NCBI RefSeq assembly: GCF_023914155.1
Contig: NZ_JAMWYS010000052.1
Location: 1-64,000, forward strand
Length of the DNA stretch: 64,000 nucleotides
Direction: 5' to 3'
DNA from: Solitalea agri
GTDB taxonomy: Bacteria > Bacteroidota > Bacteroidia > Sphingobacteriales > Sphingobacteriaceae
This document shows, piece by piece, positions 44,290 to 52,600 of this stretch. The position numbers and the translations under genes were made by a program. Below the pieces are notes generated by a model. The model was not told the DNA's origin and did not search any database. It was given only the letters and a program-made list of their open reading frames with translations. How positions within the stretch are numbered: the first letter of the stretch is position 1; every line of letters starts with the position of its first letter.

Positions 44290-45723
44290 ATGAAGAAAAA
44301 AATTTTAGCAGTTGCCCTTTTGCTTGCGAGCTTCAGTGCATTTGCGCAGGTGAGCATCGTGAAGGGTGTCATTAAGGCGGAAACAAAAGAGGGCGAAAGG
44401 TCACTCTTCAAGATAAATACACCGGTTTCGGAAAACGACAACGCTTTTTATTTTGTTAATGATATTTCACTTTTAAAGTTGGAGGACGGTGAATTTAAAG
44501 TTGCAGCTACCACTCAACTGAATGAGGATGGCAGCTTTGCCTTTAAGTTTAAACCAACTTATGAAGGATTTTATGCGATTGGATATGGTGGCAGGGAGTG
44601 GGACAAGGGCCAGTTTCCCTTGTATTTGAAGCCTGGAGATAATGCTGAGGTTTCCGTTAACATGAATAAATTCCATGTTGATCTGGTTGGGAAAAATACC
44701 CCGGAAAACCAAGTGTTGGTCTCATGGGCCAACTTAATCGAAGAGGTTAAAAACATGGCAGTATACTGGACCTCTTTTTCGGGAAAAAACTATCGTGATT
44801 TCTTCCCAGTTTTTGAAACAGTAGTACCTAAAGCTGAAGCATTCAGAAAAAACATCAATACAAAGAACGCCACCTTTAATACCTTAATGAAAGAGCTTAC
44901 AGGTTACGAAATGGATGGTTTTGCTCTTCGATTTATTTATACACCCCGTTCTGTGCATCCGAAAAAGGAGGATATGCCGGCTTACTATGATGGGATAGTT
45001 GTTAAGAATAAATTCCCTAATAACGATATTTTTTCATTGCCATTAGGTAAGGCCTTTTTGCCACTATATGTTATATATGCTACACGTAACATGAATCCAA
45101 GTCCTTCTTTTGAAGATAAGCTGGCCTGCTTAGGCACTGATCTGCAAAAAGGCGAATTTCTTTTATTAGAGAAAACTCCCTTTTTTAAATATACCGATGA
45201 GCTGGATGACATGGTAAGTAAGTATGGTAATTATTTGCAGACGGCCAGCCAAAAAAAGCGTATTGAAGAACTGCGTCCGAAATTAAAAGTACCTGATAAA
45301 GGATTTAAAGCGCATGATTTTACGTATCCTGATAAGGATGGAAAAATGGTTTCATTAAGCGATTGCCTGGGTAAAGTGATAGTGGTTGATATTTGGGCAA
45401 CTTGGTGCGGCCCTTGTAAAAAGGAAATTCCTTATTTGAAAAGTCTGGAAAAAGAGCTGCATGGCCAGGATGTCGTTTTTATGAGCGTTTCAACTGATAA
45501 ACTAGAAGATAAGGACAAATGGTTGCAAATGGTCAATGAAATGGAGATGACCGGGGTTCAACTGCTGGCCGGACAGGGTACCAAAATCAGCCAGGATTAT
45601 AAAATAAATTCAATACCACGCTTCCTGGTGATTGACAAGAAGGGAAATATCGTATCACAAGATGCCCCGACTCCTTCCGATCCGAGATTGAAAGAAATGG
45701 TTGTGACCGCACTTAAAAACTAG
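44290..45723 (+). CDS. TlpA-like thiol-disulfide oxidoreductase with DUF4369-type N-terminus
   Basis: A 477-residue exported protein with a signal peptide ending AFAQV. Residues about 22-130 form a beta-rich DUF4369-like region (YPLYLKPGDN-type motif here as FPLYLKPGDNAEVSV). A helical middle follows, and the thioredoxin domain (about 335-475) has WCGPC with Cys373 and Cys376 and the cis-Pro region NSIPRFLVID. It acts in the periplasm and would reduce disulfides of imported proteins or peptides, or of the lipoproteins encoded beside it. It is closely similar to the next gene. Confidence 0.88.
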   Translation: MKKKILAVALLLASFSAFAQVSIVKGVIKAETKEGERSLFKINTPVSENDNAFYFVNDISLLKLEDGEFKVAATTQLNEDGSFAFKFKPTYEGFYAIGYGGREWDKGQFPLYLKPGDNAEVSVNMNKFHVDLVGKNTPENQVLVSWANLIEEVKNMAVYWTSFSGKNYRDFFPVFETVVPKAEAFRKNINTKNATFNTLMKELTGYEMDGFALRFIYTPRSVHPKKEDMPAYYDGIVVKNKFPNNDIFSLPLGKAFLPLYVIYATRNMNPSPSFEDKLACLGTDLQKGEFLLLEKTPFFKYTDELDDMVSKYGNYLQTASQKKRIEELRPKLKVPDKGFKAHDFTYPDKDGKMVSLSDCLGKVIVVDIWATWCGPCKKEIPYLKSLEKELHGQDVVFMSVSTDKLEDKDKWLQMVNEMEMTGVQLLAGQGTKISQDYKINSIPRFLVIDKKGNIVSQDAPTPSDPRLKEMVVTALKN

Positions 45724-45743
45724 GGTTTTAAACGTAACAGAAA

Positions 45744-47093
45744 ATGAAAAAACAATTCTTAATAGGCTCATTATTACTTTCAAACGTTTGTGCTTTTGCT
45801 CAACTAAGTGAAATAGAGGGAGTAGTGAGTTCAAACAACAAAGATAAGGCAGCTGGCGTATCGCTGGTAAAAGTTGTGGATGGCCAGTTTGAGGTTCTTG
45901 CTACTACCCAATTAAATGCGGATGGTTCTTTCGCTTTTTTAGTAAAACCATCAAATGAAGGTTTCTATGCTATACAAACAAAAGATCAGGGTCGTCAATT
46001 CCCTATTTATTTAAAGCAGGGAGATCATGTACAGGTGACAATTGATGATAAAAATAAGGTTGAATTAGCAGGGAAGAATACTCCTGAAAATCAGGTGCTG
46101 GCCTCATGGTCAAAAATGACAGAAGAATTAAAAGCCAGATCAATTAATGCTGAGGGATACCAGGGAAACATGAACGATTTTTCGAAATGCCTTGCCCAGG
46201 TAGCTGATAAAACCGAAACCTTTAAAAAAGGCATAAACACCAAGAATGCAACGTTCAATGGGTTAATGAAGAAACTTACCACCTATGATCTGGACATCTA
46301 TGCACTTTATTATTTAGCTAGCCAAAAGGAAATGCCAAGCAGAGAGGGACTTTCTGCTTACTACAAGCAAATAGTTGTAAAAGATAAATTTTCCAATGAT
46401 GATATCTTTTTAATGGGAAATGGGAAAATGCTGATGAAAATCTATCCTTACTTCGCAGGTGGTTTTGATAAGCAACCTACTCTTGATGAAAGGCTTCAGT
46501 ATTTAACAACCAATCGTCAAAAAGCTGAGATGGTTTTGGCCGAATATAAGGGCATGAAAACCTATGAGCAGTTTGAAGACATGATGGCCAAATACGGGCA
46601 GTACTTACAGGCCCCAAATCACAAAAGGATTGTTGAGGCCCTTGATAAAAAGCTGCTTATTACTAAAACCAAATTTAAAGCACCGGGCTTTACCTACCCT
46701 GATCTGAACGGGAAAATGGTTTCATTAAGTGATTTTACCGGAAAAGTAGTGTTAATGGATATTTGGGCCTCATGGTGTGGACCTTGTAAACAAGAGATTC
46801 CTTATTTAAATGCACTTGAAAAAGAGATGCATGGTAAGGATGTAGTATTCTTGAGTGTGAGTATTGATAAGCTGTCAGACAAGGATAAGTGGTTAAAAGC
46901 TATTGCCGATAATCAGGCGGGCGGCAATCAGCTTTTTTCGGGAAATGATTCCCAATTCGCAAAAGATTATATGATCACTACGATTCCACGTTTTGTGATC
47001 ATTGATAAGAAAGGAAATATGGTTCAAATGAATGCACCGCGTCCTTCTTCTCCTGATTTAAAGCAATTACTCCTGGAGGAACTAAAAAAATAG
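45744..47093 (+). CDS. TlpA-like thiol-disulfide oxidoreductase, tandem paralogue
   Basis: A 449-residue periplasmic paralogue of the preceding gene, starting 20 bases after its stop. It shares the same order: signal peptide ending AFAQL, DUF4369-like strands (FPIYLKQGDHVQVTI), the motif GKNTPENQVLASW, a helical middle and a thioredoxin domain with WCGPC at Cys345/Cys348 and TTIPRFVIID. The two differ most in the middle, so they may serve different partners rather than being redundant. Confidence 0.88.
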   Translation: MKKQFLIGSLLLSNVCAFAQLSEIEGVVSSNNKDKAAGVSLVKVVDGQFEVLATTQLNADGSFAFLVKPSNEGFYAIQTKDQGRQFPIYLKQGDHVQVTIDDKNKVELAGKNTPENQVLASWSKMTEELKARSINAEGYQGNMNDFSKCLAQVADKTETFKKGINTKNATFNGLMKKLTTYDLDIYALYYLASQKEMPSREGLSAYYKQIVVKDKFSNDDIFLMGNGKMLMKIYPYFAGGFDKQPTLDERLQYLTTNRQKAEMVLAEYKGMKTYEQFEDMMAKYGQYLQAPNHKRIVEALDKKLLITKTKFKAPGFTYPDLNGKMVSLSDFTGKVVLMDIWASWCGPCKQEIPYLNALEKEMHGKDVVFLSVSIDKLSDKDKWLKAIADNQAGGNQLFSGNDSQFAKDYMITTIPRFVIIDKKGNMVQMNAPRPSSPDLKQLLLEELKK

Positions 47094-47152
47094 ACCTGTT
47101 AACAACGGGTAATTATTCTAAAAGAAGCTGATTCTGACAAAAAAATATTCAA

Positions 47153-48637
47153 ATGCGTAAAATAGTCTATTTGTTGTTGTTTGGTGTATGGGCCCTTATT
47201 GGCCCTCTCCATGCACAAACGGTGAAATCTGATTCAGTTTTCACAAAGCTTCAACAAGCATTTATTGCTAAAAGTGCAGGCTTATTGGAGCCTGTTCTTA
47301 GCAATGATTTTTCAGTAGGTGTTTATAACAGCCCTATTGCAAAATATATGTTGCAAAATATAGTAAGCCATTATGCGGTTGATTCAATGAAATTGAAAGC
47401 AGTGGAAAGGGTTTCCGGCAAAAACTCAGTGCTGTTTATTGTCTATCCCCATGGAGAACCGGCAATCACTACCAGAGCCTGGTTAAATGATAGCCATAAG
47501 TTGTTATACGTTGATCTGTTTGATCAATTGTGCGGTTTAAACCGTTATAAGGCATCTACCTTACAAGCCACCATACCCATAGAGGTAAAAGACGGCTCTA
47601 TTTTTTTAATGGCCACTATTAACGATAGCCAGAAGCCTTTGCGTTTTTTGTTTGATACAGGTGCCGATGGGATGGCTATGCGAAAAACGCTGGCTGACAG
47701 TTTAGGCTTGAGAGTAGCACGTGAGCAAAATACTTCGGTAGTAGGCGGCAATATGCAAATTCAGGTTTCAACCGGTAATACCATTCATTTCGACAACTTT
47801 GCTGTGAATAACCAAAGCGTGGCGATTTTTGAGCACGTGCGGGAAGGTACCGCGGGAATCATTGGGATAAATTTGGCCTACCAATATATCGTAAAAGTTG
47901 ATTTCGATAAAATGATCATGCAGCTCTACAGCATGGGTAATTATAAAGAAGAAGACAAGCAAGGAACCACCTTGAGCATTAAGAACGGAAAAGGTATTCT
48001 TGAACTTCCCCTTAATTTAAAAGTGGGCCAAAAAGAAGTAACCGGTAATTTTATTTTCGATACAGGTGCAGGTTATTATGTGATAGGTTTTGGCGATTTC
48101 GTGAAAAGAAATGAGCTTTTAAGCAGTGGGTTCAAACCTTATTTCAGCTCTACAACAGTAAGTATGGGTGTGTCATCGCCCACCTTTACCGGGAATTTTG
48201 AAAAAATGACGGTAGGCGCAATTGACCTTCGCAATGTTCCGGGAACGTTAAAAAAATATCGTGAGGGTGATGAGAATGCCACAATTGAAGATGGCTCTTT
48301 TGGAGTAAAAACCATCAGTCGCTTTAATTTTACGATTAACCTTGCCGAGAAAACCATTCATTTAACTCCTAACCAACGATTTAATACCCCAATTGATTTT
48401 ATGCTTGGCGATAAAATGTTCAGTTTCAAAGAAAGCGGGCAGCTAGCTGTGATTGTTGACATTACAGCAGAACAGCTATTCAAGCAAGGAGATGTGGTTT
48501 TATCTATTAATGATATTGAATCGGAAACATTAAAGAAAGAACCTGCAAGAATTCTGAAACTTCAAACAATGCCCTCTGGCTCCAAACTTTCATTTAAAGT
48601 GTTGAGGGATGGGCAGGTAGTAAAAATTTCAGCCTAA
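47153..48637 (+). CDS. double-DTGA aspartic protease with PDZ-like C-terminus
   Basis: A 494-residue exported protein. After a signal peptide (about 1-22) and a first domain, it has two retropepsin-like active-site motifs, FLFDTGADGM with Asp168 and FIFDTGAGYY with Asp303. The two halves can pair inside one chain as in pepsin. A PDZ-like domain at about 420-494 (LAVIVDITAEQLFKQGDVVLSIND) would bind peptide ends. With the two TlpA reductases it makes a plausible unit that unfolds and cuts proteins taken up by the SusCD pair; this is inference. Confidence 0.82.
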   Translation: MRKIVYLLLFGVWALIGPLHAQTVKSDSVFTKLQQAFIAKSAGLLEPVLSNDFSVGVYNSPIAKYMLQNIVSHYAVDSMKLKAVERVSGKNSVLFIVYPHGEPAITTRAWLNDSHKLLYVDLFDQLCGLNRYKASTLQATIPIEVKDGSIFLMATINDSQKPLRFLFDTGADGMAMRKTLADSLGLRVAREQNTSVVGGNMQIQVSTGNTIHFDNFAVNNQSVAIFEHVREGTAGIIGINLAYQYIVKVDFDKMIMQLYSMGNYKEEDKQGTTLSIKNGKGILELPLNLKVGQKEVTGNFIFDTGAGYYVIGFGDFVKRNELLSSGFKPYFSSTTVSMGVSSPTFTGNFEKMTVGAIDLRNVPGTLKKYREGDENATIEDGSFGVKTISRFNFTINLAEKTIHLTPNQRFNTPIDFMLGDKMFSFKESGQLAVIVDITAEQLFKQGDVVLSINDIESETLKKEPARILKLQTMPSGSKLSFKVLRDGQVVKISA

Positions 48638-48638
48638 A
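48614..48638 (+). repeat. 3' end of the aspartic protease gene, copy 1
   Basis: A 25-base stretch covering the last codons and stop of the protease (core atttcagcctaaa). A copy with 22 of 25 matching bases lies exactly 280 bases downstream at 48894-48918. Confidence 0.5.
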
Positions 48639-48688
48639 AATCAAAGGACGAATAATAACCATTAGACATTTTTGCCGAAATAAAAATA

Positions 48689-48721
48689 AAAGCGGCTGTT
48701 AGGATTGAAAACAGCCGCTTT
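48689..48721 (+). terminator. terminator after the protease gene
   Basis: aaagcggctgtt (48689-48700) and aacagccgcttt (48710-48721) form a perfect 12-base stem. It is a strong end for the sus-type locus, 51 bases after the protease stop. Confidence 0.75.
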
Positions 48722-48815
48722 ATTCGGCAGAGGTTTCGTCAAACACATTGCTTTCGGGGTTAATATTTTTCTTAAATGGCGGCCATTAAAATATTATTTC
48801 GTTTTTTTTAAAAAA

Positions 48816-48845
48816 CCAATCACCCTTTTTTGCACTGCAAGCGTC
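48816..48845 (+). promoter_or_regulatory. copy of the fecR-type ECF promoter
   Basis: ccaatcaccctttttt-gcact-gcaa-gcgtc repeats the 35755-35784 motif with 26 of 30 bases identical, including the T-run before it. It lies about 134 bases before the Lys/Glu-rich gene. Either it drives the T9SS operon under the same sigma factor, or it is a relic of a duplicated fecR. Confidence 0.55.
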
Positions 48846-48893
48846 ATGTTCTTGTAATAAAGAAAACAAGGCCATCACGTTGAGCATTTAGAG

Positions 48894-48918
48894 CAGGTGA
48901 TAAATATTTCAGCCTAAA
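48894..48918 (+). repeat. relic of an aspartic protease 3' end, copy 2
   Basis: Repeats the end of the protease gene (48614-48638). Read in one frame it gives LEQVINISA and a stop, against DGQVVKISA in the intact gene. Only this short piece is left. Confidence 0.45.
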
Positions 48919-48978
48919 GTTTGACAATAAATTCATTGAAGTTAACCGAATAGAATTGTACGCTAAGAAATCGAATCA

Positions 48979-49617
48979 ATGACCAAAATCAATTCAATAA
49001 TGAAAAAAGTTAAAATCGGGTCTATAGTAAGGACTTTACTTCTTATGATACCAATCCTGGGGATTGCTCAAATTTCATTTGCCCAAAAAAATAAAGGCAA
49101 AAACAAAGAGGTGCCTGTGTGGGTCAGGATGATGGACGAGCCGGGAGTAAATTATAACCAGGCCATTGCGGAGTTTGAGAAATTTTGGGCAGGGCGCCAA
49201 AGGCCTGAGGTGGAAAATGAATTATTTGAGAGCGCAGGAAATGAGGAACGTGAACGCGAATTAGAACGTAAGCAAAAGCGTTTGAGTAAAAACGATCCGG
49301 CTGTCATTTATGCAAGTGAATACAAGCAATTTATACAGTGGCAAATTGATATGGCCGGTCTTGTAAAACCGGATGGCACGGTGATGACGATGGAGGAGCG
49401 TTTGGGTGAGTGGAAAAAGGATCAAGAGTTTCGTAAGGCCTATCAATATAAACCTCACAGAAAAGATAAGGAGCCAGGTAAAGATCGTCCGGTTGATCCT
49501 CAGAAAAAAGAAAAAGAGGTAGGTAAAGACAATCCTGCTGATCCTGAGAAAAAGGAGAAAGAGGTGCCTAAAGACCAGCAACCTGCACCGATCAAACCCA
49601 TTAAGGGCAAAAACTAA
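48979..49617 (+). CDS. Lys/Glu-rich exported hypothetical protein
   Basis: A 212-residue protein with a signal peptide ending ISFAQK (a possible later ATG start at 49000, MKKVKIGS, is equally good). The middle (about 45-130) is helical with VPVWVRMMDEPGVNYNQAIAEFEKFW. The C-terminal 55 residues are a repeat of three KEKEVGKD-like units (KEPGKDRPVDPQK, KEVGKDNPADPEK, KEVPKDQQPAP). The tail is a charged low-complexity linker, perhaps for surface retention. It precedes a T9SS cargo by 34 bases, so it may be an accessory of that export unit. No family is recognised. Confidence 0.7.
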   Translation: MTKINSIMKKVKIGSIVRTLLLMIPILGIAQISFAQKNKGKNKEVPVWVRMMDEPGVNYNQAIAEFEKFWAGRQRPEVENELFESAGNEERERELERKQKRLSKNDPAVIYASEYKQFIQWQIDMAGLVKPDGTVMTMEERLGEWKKDQEFRKAYQYKPHRKDKEPGKDRPVDPQKKEKEVGKDNPADPEKKEKEVPKDQQPAPIKPIKGKN

Positions 49618-49651
49618 AAGTAACTCTATTACCAGATACTAAAAGCAAAAA

Positions 49652-52600
49652 ATGAAAAAAATATACTTTTTCTGCATTCTATTGCTCTCCATATTCCTCG
49701 CCTTTTCCGCGAAGACCTATGCACAAAACTATACATGGAGAAATGTAGGGCCCCAAGCTTTTCCTATTGATGCAGCCCAAGCGATTGCCGGGCAGGGGAG
49801 GGTGACCCATTTCAAATTCGATCCAGTAAATCACAACCGGATATATGCCATCTGTGGTCTTTCGGCCTGGGTAAGTGACAATAAAGGCGATAATTGGAAA
49901 ACTTTGGGTACGGACAAAATGCCCTATCTCTTGACCAGTTCCTCTATTTGTATCGATTATACTGATAATAACGTACTGTATTTGGGTACAGGTGAACCGT
50001 GTTACTATGGGGGCGGAAATGGTGTGTGGAAATCGACCGATGGCGGCGCTACTTTTCAGCCTTCTAATACAGGTATGACTGGTGGATGTGTCAGGGAGAT
50101 TTTAATGGATCCTACCGACCATAACACGCTTGTTGCCGCTACAATGGATGGTATTTTCCGTACAACTGATGCCGGTGCCACTTGGACCAAAATTGTTAAT
50201 GATAAGTTTGTCGATATGCGCTTCGCGCCGGAGCCGGGTTCAACAACGCTTTATGCGGTAACCTATAACAACGGTATCTTTTACAAATCGACCGACATGG
50301 GCCTAAACTGGACCTCTCAGACTATTAATACACTACCAAATACTAATAATACCGCAAGGGTAGCCGTAAGTGATGCCGATCCAAATGTGGTATATGTGTC
50401 TTATTTCGGTAGCAATAACGGTGCTATAAACATACCTTCAGCATCAAACTATGGAGGTGTTATCTACAAATCAACTGACCGAGGGGCAACGTTTACGCTG
50501 AAAAAAGGGGATAATCAGCCTAACCTGGTTGGATATGCCAGAAACGCGGCCGGTCAGGGGACTTACAATTTCGACTTGGTAGCCGATCCGAACAATGCAA
50601 ACACGCTGTACGTGTGTGCGCACGTTATCTGGAAAAGTACTGATGGAGGAGTGAATTGGGCTCAAAGCTATCAAACCACCTGGCAAAAAACCATTCATAC
50701 TGACATGCACTGGTTAAGGTTTAACCCTTATAATTCCTCAGAGATGTACTGTGCTACTGATGGCGGTTTCTATTTGAGTAAAGATAATGCCGTAACCTGG
50801 ACACCAAAAACCCAAGGTATGGCTAACACTCAGTTTGCCAGCATAGCCAATAGCCCAATAAGTAAGCATTTAATTGCTGGCGGTACTCAGGATAATGGAG
50901 AGCTATTTTATTATAATGGTGTGTGGACGAGTAGCTATCCTGGTGATCAAAACTCTGTTTACTATCACGATAACTTTTCTGACTTTGTCTATTTAGCCGC
51001 CCCCGGAACCGTCTCCGCCCCTGTCAACGCAGCTAAGAGGGATTATAAGCGTTGGCCTAACTCAAATTTCGTATGGGACATCGGTATTGATCCTAATACT
51101 ATGGCTCCTACTCGAACAAATTCTGACATATTGGCATTTTCTAAATTTAAACCAAATCAGGCTTTTTGGTCATTTAGAGAAGTGTGGCGTTCAAACAACA
51201 TTGATGCTGGGCCTACCCCTAACAACACTAGCCTTCCCAAGCCAACCTGGACCAAAATTTACACCAAAGTACCAAACACATTGGCAATGGCCCAATCACC
51301 GGCAGATAGTAATGCGCTGTTTGTACTGGGTCAGGATAAGAAGATTTACCGTAGTTATAATGTCAATGCAGCATCACCATCTTTTTCGGCAGGTGTGAGC
51401 GCTCCTCAGCCTTCAGGGAATGCCAGTACCGGCGCATTGGCGGTATTTAAAAACGGTGTAATGTACATGGCGAGTAATGGTTATGCGTATAGAACAACTG
51501 ACGATGGCACTACCTGGACAGCGATAGGTTCAGGCCCTGTTACCACCCGTCTGAATTCTGAAAACATAGAGAATATGGTGGCAGATACCACCCGCCAGGA
51601 TATTGAAGCGATATATGCTCAAACCGGAAGAGCCGTTTATTATAAAGATAATACAATGACCGATTGGGCCCTTTATTCAGATGGTTTACCAAGTTTGGTG
51701 GCTTTAAAAGGTTTTGATATTTTCTATGATAAGGACAATAAAGAGAATAGCTTATTAAGACTGGGCACTTATGGCCGTGGGGCCTGGGAATGCTTCCTGG
51801 TTAATAGTACTCCTGATCAAACAAATACTCCACCCGTTGTTAACATCTCGTCAATGGTAGATGGGGAAAGCTTGTATGCAAATCAGTCAATAAAACTTAC
51901 GTCGAAAGCAACTGATTTAGATGGCCACATTGTTAACGTTGAATATTTTTATAATGGAAAATCAATTGGTAAGGCATCCCAACTTCCATATGCGGTACCA
52001 TTTACCGTTCCAAATTTAAGCGGTGAACAGCTGACCATTACGGCGGTAGCTACAGATGATAAAGGCCTGCAAGGTGTTTCTGCTCCGGTTAAGGTTACTT
52101 TAACAGAGCCGCTATGCGGAAGCTCTTCATTTATTGCACCACAATCAAAATTAAAAGTACATTCTTTTGATAATGAGCTCTTTTTTAGTGGTATACATAC
52201 AGCACCTAGGGTTATAGATAATAATAAAACCTTGGCTTGGAATACAAATTATCCAATTGTACCAACGCAGCCAGGTCCTTATCCTCCTTTTCCGCATTGG
52301 ATTGCACTTGATCTGGGAGCAGACTATTCAGTAAATCAATTTATGGCCACTTGGGCTGCTGCTGGAGACGGAAGGGTTAAGGATTACGAGTTTTATGTTT
52401 CCATGGATCCCAACGATTGGGGCGAACCGGTAGCCAAAGGGTCATTTGAAAACACTGCTGATGATAAGCTGGTTACTTTTGCCGATAAAAAAGGAAGATA
52501 CGTTAAGTTTGTAGGACTTTCAGGTCACACTGCTGTGCCACAAATAGCACTTGGTGAGCTTTATGTAGGGGGGTGCCCTTATAACGAGCCTCCTGTTGTA

